A stretch of DNA of 64,000 bases, taken from NCBI RefSeq assembly GCF_009905375.1, contig NC_133656.1, forward strand, positions 242,104,401 to 242,168,400. The letters run 5' to 3'. The stretch comes from Apium graveolens (lineage: Eukaryota > Streptophyta > Magnoliopsida > Apiales > Apiaceae). The position numbers and the translations under genes are program-made. Shown in pieces: positions 46,942 through 59,310 of the stretch (positions are counted from its first letter, which is position 1; each line of letters starts with the position of its first letter). Under the pieces are notes generated by a model. It saw only the letters and a list, made by a program, of their open reading frames with translations. It made no database searches and had not been told where the DNA came from.

Positions 46942-49900
46942 ATGGCGGATAATATTACGATACCTAAAATAAATTATGTCTTGGTTTTAAATCGCAATCC
47001 AGCTCACATAGGATATTTTGAAAATTAGATTCGCTTTTTAGACGAGCACTCAATTGTTTATTATACTTTAACTACTAATGTCTAATTAAATATTGAGCTC
47101 CTCAGAAACATTCACAACTCAGCTATAGACACATCAGATGACGATCAACTAAGCTTCATTTTCCCCATTAATGATGAGATAATTGAAATCATTGAGGACG
47201 ATTTCAATTAACATCTTCATTTTCCTCAGGATGATTTCAATGATTTACCAAGGGACTGGGAAGTATTTAGCTTCTTTAAGGCCATAAGAAGCACCATGCC
47301 TAATGACAAGTATCCGAAGCACTTCAACAAAAATCATCTGCCCAAACCTTGGAACTTATTTTTCAACATTCTGTTCTTCTGTCTGTCTCCCAAGACTGGT
47401 GGATTTCATGGACTAAAACATTTTATGAGGCTAGTTGGAGTGGCTATTGCTCATAATCTTCGAATCAACTTTGGACGTCTGATAATGCAAAAGATATTGG
47501 AGAACCAAGATCAAAAATAAGATTACATCTTATATGTCAGGTTTCTCCAGATTGTTCTCAATGGTAAGCTCACAGAAGCTCAGAAGGCCGTGGTTCATAC
47601 AGACAATATGGAAAATTCACAAGTCGTGTCCTCTTCCTTTTTCCAATAACAACCTCATTCATGTGACGGACTTCATGCAAAAATACTTTGACTCCATTGC
47701 TCAAGAACCTGTCTCTGAGACTAAAGATGATCATGAACCTGATGTTGAAAATGAGGATAATCAGGAGGCAGAAGCTGAATATGAAGCAGATCCTCAGCCT
47801 AATCCTAACACTCAACCAATGGATATTGACCAAGAACCTGTAATTGCTGAACAGTCAGAAGAGGTTTCTCAACCTGAAGCTGCTGAACATCAAGAAGAAG
47901 CTGAGCCAAATTAACCAGAGAAAAATATTTAAAGGCTAGAATTCACAGGTATGAATGAATCTTCTATGAGTACTACTTTTGATGATTTGATTGACACAGA
48001 TTCACGTAATCTTGGTGACTTTCACACACAACTTGCCCGAGAGCAATTACAATCAGGAGGCAGTGAGTTTGTATTCCCACAAATTCATAACCACCCTCTA
48101 GAGGCCATAAATACATCTCAAACTCTCTTAGCCCAATCCCTGGCGTATAAGGATTCTTTGTGTATATAGGGAGACACTGCACACGATACAAAAAATAAGG
48201 AAGGTACTTTGGGTGAACCCACAACTCTATCTTCAACGAAGTAAAACAGTATCCCCATTAAGACGACTATAACCTCCCATGTATCTTCCCAAAAGGATAT
48301 AATGGCTGAAAAGGCACATAAACAGTTACCGGGTCCATCTTCTCAACAAGGTGGGTCTATTAAAATTCGCCCGTTAGCCACGACATCCTGTAATGAGTCA
48401 AACACACTCTCAAATCTTCAAGCTTTTAAAGTTTTACATGAGTCAATTAGAGGAGCATTATTTGGTGAGGATGTATTGACGGAAAAAGGGAATTCAACCA
48501 TATTATGGTTAGAATATCATGTTCGAGGTCCTTCAATGAATCAACTGCCTTCATAGGTGTTAGGAGAGAGTGATGTAATCGCTGCCACATCCAGCACAAC
48601 ACTTACCTCCCCAGGACTAAAAACCCGGGATACATCTATGGATAGGGGATCCAACATTGGTGCGGATCGGAAACCCATTGGCGATGAACCAGATTCTACT
48701 GGTGAGCATACGGGGAAAGTGTCTTCACCGACGCTGGAGGAAGCTGAGGAACATATGCCAAATATGACAGCCTCAGTGATCCTCCCAGAAATTCAAACTC
48801 TTGACCAGTCGTCTCATGATGACATACAACTTGTCTTGAACAAGGATCGGGAATCGCGAACTCCCATTGCACCACTGTTGACCTCCTTAAGGATGGCTCC
48901 AGTGCTTTCTGCAGGTACATCTTCTGGATCTCGGAGCTATGAGCGGGGTGTATCCGTGAGGGTGAGTGAAACACAAACCCCTAAACCGAGTGATAGAATG
49001 TTGAGTGATACACTGCGAGAATCCCGTGAGACACCTACCTCCCAAACTACACCTATAGATATGTCACAATATGTAACCAAATATTACCTTGAAAAGCAGT
49101 TAGCATTTAAAGATACCTATCTCAAAGAACAACTGGTTCTCAAGGATCAATATCTCAAAGATGAACTGTCTATCAAGGATCACTAGATTGCACATCTTTC
49201 CGAACAACTTGACCTTCGACAAGCATCATTTGCTAGTTTACGGGAATTCGTGGAGCAATCTCTCTCTCACTCAAGAAAGGGAAAAGCAATTGCCAATATT
49301 GAGCCAAAGATCTTAGTTAGCAAGCAAGCGCCAATCCCTGCCTCCTCTGGAATAGATTTTTCCAGTACTGGGCCAAACAGCTCAGTCAGTAAGCAAGTGT
49401 CTGTTTCAAAATCACCTACTCAAGAGATCCCCGTCTTGATCTTGCCTGCTCAATTAACCCCAGCTCTGAAGGATAACACAACTGAGGGGGAGAAATGGGT
49501 GGAGCAAGAAAAAGTAGTTGATGCTGTGAACTTAATTCAAGATGCTTTTGAAGCAGCTGATTCTGGATATGATGAGTTTAGTGATGAGCTTCAAGAAGAA
49601 AAGGAAGAAGAAGAGGAGAGGATTGATGGAAAGGTGTTACTAATGTTAAGACATACTGCTGAGAAGAGTTCTACAACTCAGGGGGAGCAATCAACATCAA
49701 AACAAGATCATTTGAGCAAAGCCATTACAACTCAGAGGAATCTTCTGTCGGAGATATATGCTCCAAAGCCCCTATTCTCAGAGTATGAACTGGAGAAAGG
49801 AGAGATAGACGAGAGTGATGTTCCCAAGGGGTATGAACCAAGATTTGAACAAGTGGTCACGGAGGAGTGAAAGATTATCTCTGAGGACTAGGAATATGAA

Positions 49901-51013
49901 GATGAAGATGCCTTCTGGGATGACTGTTTGTTCTATAGATTACAGGAGAAATCCAACCGATCTTATGAAGAAATTCAAGGAGAGATTGAAAGATCAAGAG
50001 CTAGAGTGCAAAGAGCCATACAGAGAAGGGCAGCAATAGAAGCAAAAGAATCATATCTTCGGGCAAACAGGAGAGGAAAGGAATGGGATGAGATAAAAGG
50101 AAAATGGACAAATCTGAAAACTATCATAAGTTAGACCCTGACCACCGGAATCCTCTAAACACTATAGAGAAGTACATAGAGGATTATCCCAATATTCATG
50201 AGTTCTATGATCTGTTCAATAGGATAATCACTGGTACCACTGTGAATATTCTAAAGAATGGATGGAAAATCACTGTCGATCACAGAGATGGACTTCAAAT
50301 AAAGATCTCTACTAGTGTATTGAAGAAGCTAAATATTGTGGAACTGTTTATCTTAGCATCAAAATTCCCTTGGTTGAAAATGAATGAGAATGAATACTTC
50401 AGAGACAAGCTTTAGAAGATGATGATGGATGTGTCTCCTCAAGCATTCTCTTATCCATTCGTGATCAAAGTATTTACAGATGGCAGAATGCAGAATATCA
50501 CCATGTATGATCAACCTATAAGATCCATTCATTATCTACAACTCACTTTCCTGGAAAGTCAACTCAGGAGCAAAAGAGCAAAATTGGAGGCACCATGAGT
50601 CAAAAAATCAGAAGCAGGCTTTAGAGCTGCTGAAGTTTTATATGTTTACAAGCTCAATGATAAAATGATCAGGGAGACAGAGAAGGACATGAAGAAAATT
50701 AAAAGAGATTATCATGAGTTGGTGTTCATAAATGGAGAGCCAGAAATTAATCTTCTGAAAGATAGTGAACCTATCATCAGCACTGACAGTGAAGGGGATC
50801 TAGTCTTTGAGATCAACAAAGCAAAGATTAAGATCAATAATTTTAGAACAAGCGGATCAGAATCAATACATCAAGCCTTGATGGATGTCAAACTATCCAC
50901 ATGTAAAAAGGACAAGATTGTTTTGATTCCAATCATAAGAATACTTGATGAGTTAGTGGAAGAAGAATCGATTAACGATACCAAAAGAGTATGAGGACAT
51001 CCTAAAAGGATAA
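46942..51013 (+). pseudogene. Sirevirus extra ORF, block II, 3' part displaced by an insertion
   Basis: The ATG at 46942 opens MADNITIPKINYVLVLNRNP, giving the likely start of this family. It follows the domain order of 15837-20080: conserved N-terminal block, acidic region (47700-47900), Ser/Thr-rich middle (48300-49000), coiled coil (49070-49190), conserved C-terminal part (50104-50994). The C-terminal Lys-rich end is found at 53487-53634 beyond the inserted Sirevirus. Stops near 47025, 47520, 47911, 48167, 49184, 49868 and 50413 inactivate it. The long open stretch at 48557-49186 shows that decay is moderate. Confidence 0.68.
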
Positions 51014-52103
51014 TGTTAGGAATATATGTATTAGTTTGATGATAAGTTAAACAAAACACTTAAGTAGAAATCTAGTGTTTGTAGCCTCAACGGATAAGAC
51101 CATCTTGGCTATCCGTTGATGGAGTAGCTTTACTTAGAAATAAGTTCAGTATTGTAGCACATCTCAGTCTCTGCATTTAAGTTATAATTCTTAGAAGTTG
51201 TGGGAAATTATAAGTCATGTTGACTACTAGTGGATATGCAAATAGGAGGGCTAATTGTAAATATTTCATGCCTTGTAATTTTGTATAAATGAATTAGTAT
51301 CAACTGATAGATTAAAGGCCTTCAACGGATGAGAAACAAAGCTTCAACGGATGTCTCTAAAGCTTCAACGGATAACATCCATCAACGGATGAGTGCATCA
51401 ACGAATAAAGCTTCAACTGTTAGAGCATCAACGGATGTCACTAAAGCATCAACGGATAAAGCCATCAACGGATGAAAGCTTCAACGGATGCTTAGTTCCA
51501 TAGCAGTTGATAGTGACAATTCATAAGCTGACAGAGACACATGGGTTGACAGAGACAATTGGAATGTGGTAGCCACTTGGAGGAATCAAGAAAAAGCAGC
51601 ATTTCCATTCTAGTGCAAACAAGGAAGTATTCAAAGATTCATAGATTATCTTAGATTGCATTGGATAGAGAAATGAAGAAGAAACATGTGAAGAACTATT
51701 TTATAATTGTATTTTATCTTTGTCTTCACTTGTAAACTTGGTGATATATAAACCAAATAGCAGCGAGTAATTAGATGTGAATTTTCCAGAGCTGTTTAGA
51801 AAAACATAGAGAGAAAATCATCTAGTTTGTAGGAAGCAGCTGTGATCAATTCTTTGTATCACAGATTTTCTGAAATACACATCTCTGGTGGAACAACAAA
51901 TCCACCAGAAAAGTTTTTAAAGCCTTTGTGTTCTTTACATTTGTGTCTTGAATATACATCTGTCTGCACCTGCTCAAAGCAATTCACACACAATTGTTCA
52001 TCATACACTTAGCTTTTGCAACTGCTTAAAACTTGAAAAAGTTTTGAGATTTACATTCAACCCCCCTTCTGTAAATCTCATTGTTAGTTCCTTGGGAATA
52101 ACA
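51014..52103 (+). repeat. LTR (1,090 bp) with a cluster of CAACGGATG motifs
   Basis: About ten copies of TCAACGGAT(G/A) lie between 51089 and 51490, most preceded by CT or CA, plus one inverted copy (ATCCGTTGATGG at 51111). TATA-like and polyadenylation sequences follow downstream. Ends are TG...CA. Confidence 0.8.
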
Positions 52104-52105
52104 AT

Positions 52106-52117
52106 TGGTATCAGAGC
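52106..52117 (+). promoter_or_regulatory. Primer-binding site, initiator tRNA-Met
   Basis: TGGTATCAGAGC follows the LTR end after two bases, the standard minus-strand primer site of plant copia elements. Confidence 0.9.
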
Positions 52118-52163
52118 TAGCTCTTGACATACAAAGAGTTTAAAGATCGATTTTACTAACATC

Positions 52164-53489
52164 ATGAGTAAGAAGGATATTGGAGTGAAGATTCCAATAT
52201 TGGAAAGAGATAATTATCATCACTGGAAAGTGAAGATGCATCTACATCTTCTCTCTCAAGATGAAAGCTACATCAACTACATTGAGAATGGTCCTCACAT
52301 CCCTCACAAAGTGGCCACAGCTGCCACTGCCACAGTTGCTATTACACAATCTATTCCCAAGCCAAAAGCAGAATGGACTGATGAAGATATTGAAGAGGTT
52401 CACAAGGACAAGAAGCCCATGAACATTCTGATTAATGGCCTAGACAAAGATATGTTTGATAATGTCATTAACAGCCAAACTGCTAAGGAAATTTGAGATA
52501 CTGTGCAACTTATCTGTGAAGGTACTGAACAAGTTAGAGAAAATAAAATGCAGCTTCTCATTCAATAATATGAATATTTTCATTCTGAAGAAGGAGAATC
52601 ATTGAATGATACCTTCAATAGATTTCAGAAACTGTTGAATGGATTGAACCTGTATGGCGGAGTGTACCAAGTCAAGGATTTCAACTTAAAATTTCTGAGG
52701 TCTCTACCAAAGGAATGGAAGCCTATCACTGTTTCACTTAGGAATTCTCAAGATTATAAGGACTTCACACTTGAAAGATTATATGGAATTTTGAAGACCT
52801 ATGAACTTGAGATGGAGCAAGATGAGTTGTTGGAGAAGGAAAAGAGAAAAGGTGGATCAGTTGCACTTGTAGCTGAAAATGAGAGAACTGAAGCCAGGAA
52901 TGAAGAAAAGACAATGCGAAGTCTCAAAATTGGCACAAGTAAATCAGAATTAAGCAAGGGAAAGGAGCAAGAAGCTGAGGTTGAAGACAATTCCAGTCAA
53001 GATGACTTTGATGATGTCGATGAACATCTGGCTTTTCTGTCCAGAAGGTTTGCAAATATGAAATTCAAGAAAAACAATAGAACCATTAAGCCAAACAAGA
53101 ACATGGTGGACAAATCTAAGTTCAAGTGTTATAACTGTGGCATAAGTGGACACTTTGCAAGTGATTGCAGAAAGCTAACTTCTGAAAAGAAGAAATTTGA
53201 GCAAGTGGATTACAAAAAGAAATATTTCGAATTGCTCAAACAAAAGGAAAGGGCCTTTCTGACTCAGGAAAATGACTGGGCAGCTGATGGAGCCAATGAA
53301 GATGATGATATGGAGTATGCTAACTTAGCCCTGATGGCTAATTTTGATGAAAATGAAACTAGTTCATCAAGCAACCAGGTAATTAGTACTGACCTCTCTC
53401 AGCTTTCTAAAAATGAATGCAATGAAGCTATAAATGATATGTCCAATGAATTATATCATTTACGTGTTTCCCTTAAATCAACAAAGTAA
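52164..53489 (+). pseudogene. Copia (Sirevirus) Gag with CCHC zinc knuckle
   Basis: From ATG 52164 the frame reads MSKKDIGVKIPILERDNYHH, the typical copia gag start (F/Y..W...M), and continues after stops at 52494-52496 and near 52566 into LPKEWKPITVSLRNSQDY and a zinc knuckle CYNCGISGHFASDC (about 53127-53168, CX2CX4HX4C). It ends SLKSTK at 53489. Gag packages element RNA. Two stops in the N-terminal third make this copy inactive; protease and pol are missing. Confidence 0.85.
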
Positions 53490-53634
53490 AGGATCATCTC
53501 TCCCACACTCAACAAAATCAATAGATCTTAGAAAGAAAGCTACCAAGAGAAAGCCTGATCAGACTCAATCCATTCAAGAAGGAGAAGGTAGTCAAGGCAA
53601 GAAGCTCAAGAAAACAAAAACAAAGAAGACATAG
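53487..53634 (+). pseudogene. C-terminal end of the Sirevirus extra ORF, block II
   Basis: The Lys/Ser-rich tail (SLPHSTKSIDLRKKATKRKP ... KKLKKTKTKKT) matches 19937-20080 of block I and stops at 53632-53634. The basic clusters resemble nuclear-localisation or RNA-binding tails. It is separated from its body by the 51014-53486 insertion. Confidence 0.7.
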
Positions 53635-53819
53635 ATTATCCGTTCAGGCTAGATGAACACTTCTTTGTAATTTATAATTTAAGAAATCTGGAATTGAATA
53701 TGTAATCCAGAATGTATTTAATATCTTAATCTATTTTGAGGTTGTACTTTTTCATATTATCATTTGAGTTATCCTTAGGGATTTGCTTGTTAAACTCTAA
53801 CAATAAAATAGGGGGAGAT

Positions 53820-55106
53820 TGTAAAGCATAATGTAACATAATATGTAATCGAGGAATTATAACTCAACATGAAACCTAAATAGATAAACAATATTAAATT
53901 ATGAAACACATGAACCCTGATGATGAAGACTGGATATATACAAAGAATCAAAAGATGGAATTGATGTTTTAAGTTCATAATCAAGTCATGAGAAGAAGTT
54001 CATTAACATGTTCAAGACTCCATGAAGAATAAGATGTCAAAGGACTTCCAGTGTTAGTGAAATGATTTGATTTGAAGTATTGAAGATCTAAAACACTGAA
54101 TAATCAACCAAGGTGTATCAGCTCAGCATTACAAAAGAATTTGAATTAAATTAATTCATGTTAGTTGTTTGTGAACCAGACCAGTGCACCAAGCATCAGC
54201 AAATTAGAAAGGGTTTAATTCTGTTATACAAAAAGATCAATGTTGATACAATTAATAGAGTCAAAAAATTTTTTAAGTCAAAGATCCACTGCCAAAACAA
54301 ATAGATCGCAAGTAAGTTGCAAGAAACAAAAATTGGCTAAGGCAAAATAGCTTACTATCCTGGTCGTAAGTATCTCATTCAGGGAGCTGCAGTTCGCAAG
54401 TAACTTTGTGACTTGGGAAATATGCATCCTCCTAGAAGCACAAGGTCGCAAGTAACCTGTACAGGGGAATACAGGTCGCAAGTATGTATTAGAAATATAA
54501 TTAAGGAAAAATCTTACACAGGTCTCCTTAGGTCGCAAGTAACTTTGCCCCAGGGAACTAGGTCGCAAGTAAATGCTAAAGGAGAAATTTGCTAAGGAAA
54601 ACCCACTTGTGATGTTCTGGTCACAAGTAAATGACTAGAAAAGGCTACTAGTGGTCGTAACTAAAGTAGCAACCAAAGAACTCTCTCTTGTCGCAAGTAA
54701 CTACTTGGTTGTGTTATTGTGAATTATAAATGCAGCAATTCAATGATTTGAATGGACATAGATGTGCCACCTTCCCAAAGGAATTGAAGTCTATAAAGCA
54801 GAAAATGAATACAATTTCATTTGGTAATCTACCTCAGCCAACATAAAGTGTTTTTACGGGAGCTCCATTCAAGACTTCATTTATTAATCTTGTAAACACA
54901 AAGTTGTGCTGTTGAATTTATCGTAGCTAATCAATTCATTGATTAGATTGTAGCAACCTCAAGGTTTATATTAATAAAATATTATATTCCTCGAATTACT
55001 TTGTGTCTATTTTGATTTCGTACTTATAACGAAGAACTTGAAACTGAATCGAAAAAGATTGTAGGTATCGTATTCAACCCCCCTATACAATACTTTGGAA
55101 CTAACA
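53820..55106 (+). repeat. 3' LTR of Sirevirus, block II (1,287 bp)
   Basis: It begins TGTAAAGCATAATG after the tract GGGGGAGAT and ends GGAACTAACA before ATAAC (55107-55111). It carries about ten GGTCGCAAGTAA motifs between 54303 and 54705, more degenerate than in block I. Confidence 0.8.
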
Positions 55107-55198
55107 ATAACATTTGTAAACTTGTTTCTAGATCTCTACTTTATGGAAACAATATTATTTTTTGACTTCTGTAACTATTAATTTGCACTTTTATCAAA

Positions 55199-55637
55199 TT
55201 TTGGAAGCGGCTTATGTTGATGAATGGTTATACAACTGTGGTATTTATGAATTAACGTCATAAGTGGAAGCTTAATTTCCATCTCAATATGTGACTTTGG
55301 ATTGTGTTACATATTCAGCTCCTGGCTACTGCTGTTTTATTGATCTACGACTGTATACCTCTACAATCATCTAGTACTTGATTATTGTAATTCAGGCTGA
55401 GCATAACATTTTCATGCTCTCATTTTACATAATAAGTGTAACTTGTGTATTCGGCGGTTCCTTATTTAGCGCTATGCATAACTCATTGGTAACCTCTATT
55501 TTGATCAAGAAAACCGATAAAATGAATATGCTAATGAAGGCTACAGATTCAGAGATTTAGATTAGAGGAAGAAACATATAATATCCTAACCGCTCATGTT
55601 ATTTTGGTGATTGATTTTCTAATATGCTAGTTTTAAC
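55199..55637 (+). pseudogene. psbA: Second copy of the nuclear psbA (D1) fragment
   Basis: Parallel to 21655-22099. [17 protein letters not shown] and QAEHNIF are closer to D1 here than in block I, so the two copies have decayed independently since the duplication. Frame breaks and internal deletions are shared. Not functional. Confidence 0.85.
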
Positions 55638-58412
55638 CTGTGTCAGATGGAGTAAAAGACCAGGGAAGGTTTGGACCCTCCCTGAAATTGGTCCAAATTT
55701 TTTTTTTAAGAAAGCCCAATGTAAAAGTTCCCCAAAAAATACACATTCACAAAACTCACGCATCAACACATACACATCAATGAGAAATTCAGAAAACAGA
55801 GAAATGTGATAAGAGAAGAGAGATGTGACCGAGAGAGATGTGATAATAGTGAATAAAAACGGATAAGTGATAATAGTTTGTAACATGATAGGGGACGAAT
55901 GGTTAAATGTTTAAATAATTTATTGATAATATATATTGAGCGTTATATTTTCCAAAGCGTGAAAACTGAAGATGTACTTCAAACGTCTGGAGCATGGACG
56001 GGAGTGCCGAAAACATATAATTGTAATAAAATATGTTTTTCATGATATTGTTTTGCACTTTTCTACTTTTAGTTGAGAATTTTTTTAGCTTATTTTCGTC
56101 TTCTCTTTGATTTCAACAACTCTCATTCTTCACATTTCTTTCGAGCCGCTTATCACTGCTTTAGGTAGCACTTTGGCCTTCACTATGGCCTTCAAAAAAA
56201 AATTACAATTTTGCTTTTGTAAAAATGTAAATTTTAATTATTTTTTGCAAAACGGCTTTTTTGGGAAAAAAAGGTATGCAATTTTACAACTGAAATTAAT
56301 CAAATTAACTTTATTGAAAATTTTGGAATAATAATCAATGGTTGAAAATTGCATTTAAGGTTACACCCAACTTACAAAATCCTATATCAGTGATAGTATT
56401 TGGTTGGGATTTGCCTTTAATATTGGATTTGTTAAATCAAATGTACCCTTGTTAAATGTAATCAAAAACAGTTTTAATTATTTAGCTCAAACAAAAGTCT
56501 TATTTTCTCGAGTTACAAACCATATTTTATTGCGTATATTTACAGAAAACAGCAAAATCATAAAAAAACTTTAAAAAGTTAACACTTTTGATCATTTTTC
56601 TTTATTTAATTAATTCATAAACAAATAAACTTCATAGAAATTTTAGAAAATTCAAACAACACATCTCACAAGAAAACAAACGCCCATATTTCGTCAAAAA
56701 CATTTTCCTATACTTTTTCATAAAATATAATAAGAAAATATTTAATCTACATAATATGTTACACTAACATAACAGATATTGACACACATTGTCAAACACA
56801 ATAAATCACAAAATTCCAAAAAAATTCTTCTCTAGGTAGTACTAGGGGTGAGCAAAACCGAACCGAAACCGAGAAACTGAACTGAATCGTATAATTTCGA
56901 TTCTGTTTGATTTGAGTTTTTCAATAATTTCGGTTAATTCGTTTTTTCGGTTTGAACCGAAATAATATTGGTTCAGTTCGATTAATCTAAAAATAAATTC
57001 GGTTTAACTGAAACAACTGAAATCTAAATATATATATTTTTGAATTATATTATATATATAATGTCATATAGTAAATATAAACAAAAAATAGATTGTATGT
57101 ATCTTCAATTGGTTTGAATGTATGTATCTTCAATTTTTTACATATATAATACAATATGTATTCTTTTAACATTTCGAATTATTTTTTGTTTTCATTTTAA
57201 ATTATTTTGACAAAATTTTCAAATATTTCGGTTTTCAGAAACCAAACTGAATTAACCGAAATAATTTAGTTCGGTTTGTGCATAAGTTTGGTTCGGTTCG
57301 GTTCGATTACGAAAAAATTATCACTTCGGTTTTCGGTTAATTCGGTTCAGTTCGGTTTTTTGACCGAACCGACCTAACGATGAGCTTTAGGTAGCACTAT
57401 GGCCTTTAAATATAAGTGTTTAATTTTTTTTGTAAGAAACGTAAATTTTTTTTAAAAAAATTGCAAAACGATTTTTTTTTAGAAAAAGACGAGCTATATA
57501 ATTTTACAACTGAAATTAACCAAAATTAATTTCAAAAACAAATTGAAAATAATAATAATAATAATGAGACTACTCTAATAGAAACCAATTTTAGAATATA
57601 AAATAGAAACTGAATAATATTTTTTAAAAATTACTTTGAAATATATCAAATATGGTATGCAAATCGATCGTTGAGAGATGGAGAAAAGTACAGTGAATTC
57701 GGATTTAAAAAACATACCCTTTGAAGGGAATATTTAATTTTAAAATGGAGGGGAAAAGCTGAGATTGTCTGGGTGCAAATTAGTTGGGTGTGATGTTTTA
57801 AAGAGAACCGGACATTAAATTAGATTGATCTAATGATTTAGATTAATTTCTAGTTTGTATTCTAATTTAATTTTTATTTGATCATTTGCCTAATAATCCT
57901 ATTTAGTTGAAAATTGCATTAAGGTTGCACCCAATTTACAAAATCTTGTAATTGTAATTGTATTTGGTTGGAAGTTGCATTTTGGATTTATTAAATTAAA
58001 TGTAATCCTCTTAGAGATTGTTTAGTTCGGCTCATTCTGATATTTCGAACCCATATCCGGTATTTAGTTGACTATTTTAAAATTAGATACCATTTCTTAT
58101 ACTCATCTAGAATCAAATTTGATACATGTGGATTTAAGAGAGTGGTATGCTTATTTTTATTTTATACAAATTATTAATAATTTTTTTGATTTAAATATTA
58201 TAACTGAACATTGAAATTTTAATTTTTTAATTTTTTAATTTTTTAATCACTTATATATATATTTATTTTTGTTTGTATGTTATATTTATTTTTGTCATTC
58301 TTTTTTATTCAAGCCTTTGTTGCATGTAATTATTTATGTGATTAGTTGATTTTTAAGCCATTTTTGGTTAAATGATGTAAATTTGGGTTTGAATTTGTGA
58401 TATAATTGGTTT
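55638..58412. other. Block II intergenic DNA upstream of the PHD copy
   Basis: It mirrors 22100-26360 of block I. An AACCGAACC-rich, hAT-MITE-like stretch lies at about 56846-57390 (start TAGGGGTGAGCAAAACCG). The segment beginning TTTAGGTAGCACT occurs at 56159 and again at 57386. The promoter, 5' UTR exon and most leader-intron repeats of the PHD gene are absent; the join is near 58147-58296. No gene seen. Confidence 0.5.
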
Positions 58413-58424
58413 ATGATTACAGAT

Positions 58425-59141
58425 ATGGAGCTAACGGAAGATTGGGGAAACAAGTCATGGACGGTGGATTGTGGTTGTGGAGTGAATTTCGATGATGGAG
58501 AGGAAATGGTGAATTGTGATGAGTGTGGAGTGTGGGTGCACACGAGGTGTTCGAGGTACGTAAAGAGCGAGAAAGTGTTTACGTGTGAGAAATGTAGGAG
58601 GAAGAGTAAGAGGGGTGAGAATATTGAGGATGAGGTTGCTGATAGTTTGCTTGGAATGGCGAATAAGAGTGGGGAGAATGTGGGGGCTAGCAGGACGGCT
58701 TGGACAGGGAGGGTTCGGAGGGAGGAGAGGGCGCATGTGCAAGGAGTGGTTGGTGGGGAAAGCGCGGGAACGGGGATTTTTGGGTCGGCGTTGTGGAGGG
58801 CGAGCGGGTATGTACATAAGAAGTTTGATTTTCAGTATAAGGAGTTTGATTGGAATGACCGGAATGAGACTGGTGGTAATGAGGGTGGTGGAAATGAGCT
58901 TGGTAGTGAGGGTAGTAATGGGGGAGCATTGTCTTTGTTGAATAATTATAAAGCGGGGGGTGTTGGTGGTAGTGTAAGTTTTGGTGCGGGGAAGAGAACA
59001 AGAGATGAAGAAAGTAATAAAAAGAAAGGGGAGGAAGGCGAGGAAGTTAATGACTGGAGCAGCCAGCAAAATCGTTTGAAAAAGGATAGGAGTTCGATGA
59101 AATCTATTATGAATTACTCTGGCAAGCGTAAGAAATGTTAG
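58425..59141 (+). pseudogene. Truncated duplicate of the PHD-finger gene (exon 1 only)
   Basis: The PHD finger is fully conserved (C16, C18, C31, C34, H39, C42, C54, C57) and the Gly/Asn-rich linker follows the intact gene to about codon 210 (GEEVND). The sequence then diverges and stops after 28 more codons at 59139-59141, giving a 238-residue ORF. Exons 2-6, the promoter, the non-coding exon and most of the leader intron are missing. The open frame could still yield a PHD-only protein if a new promoter were acquired, but nothing here suggests one. I call it a pseudogene with some reserve. Confidence 0.72.
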
Positions 59142-59310
59142 AATGTCAAACTCTTCCAGATGCATAGTTAATGAATAAAACAAAAGAATAAATGTAGTGC
59201 AAATCTTCATCCACGAAAAATGGTAGGCAGCTCGGTGCAATAATTTGTTATGCATGCATGGTCAACTATTCACATAAGAAATACACAAAAGTCTTCCTAA
59301 GAATCAGGGA
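59056..59310. other. Junction DNA between the PHD duplicate and the copia element
   Basis: Unlike block I from this point on. No recognised coding sequence beyond the tail of the PHD-copy ORF. Confidence 0.35.

Larger units (their letters stand above)
51014..53486 (+). mobile_element. Truncated second Sirevirus family: 5' LTR, PBS and gag
   Basis: The LTR starts TGTTAGGAATATATG (51014) and ends GGGAATAACA (52103), followed by AT and the primer-binding site TGGTATCAGAGC (52106-52117) and gag. The element ends abruptly within or after gag at about 53486, where the resident Sirevirus extra ORF resumes. About 180 bp of that ORF (equivalent to 19756-19935) is lost. No 3' LTR or target duplication remains. 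Confidence 0.85.
44670..59055 (+). repeat. Tandem segmental duplication, block II (counterpart of about 11820-27010)
   Basis: Block II repeats, in the same order and orientation, the Sirevirus RT/RNase H, spacer, extra ORF, LTR with ATAAC flank, psbA insert, intergenic repeats and PHD exon 1 of block I. Its left edge abuts the SnRK2 pseudogene, as expected for a tandem duplication whose unit runs from the Sirevirus to SnRK2. Differences are a 2.5-kb Sirevirus insertion (51014-53486), absence of repeat copy B, and a deletion removing the PHD promoter and leader (around 58147-58296). Homology stops within PHD exon 1 at about 59055. Confidence 0.85.

Noticed and set aside
46942..51013. Calling the extra ORF an envelope protein
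   Set aside because: No signal peptide, furin-like site or membrane span is evident; position alone is insufficient.
52106..52117. tRNA-Met gene
   Set aside because: Only the 12-nt complement of the tRNA 3' end is present (also at 59719 and 63980); these are primer-binding sites.
56846..57390. Complete hAT MITE with 8-bp target duplication (GGTAGTAC / GGTAGCAC)
   Set aside because: The right-hand GGTAGCAC belongs to a locally duplicated segment (also at 22624 and 56163), and the two ends are not convincing inverted repeats. Kept only as an AACCGAA-rich remnant.
58455..59255. Long minus-strand ORF of 266 codons (and 26407-27066 in block I)
   Set aside because: Antisense of the GC-skewed PHD exon 1; His/Pro/Thr-rich low-complexity translation with no domain.
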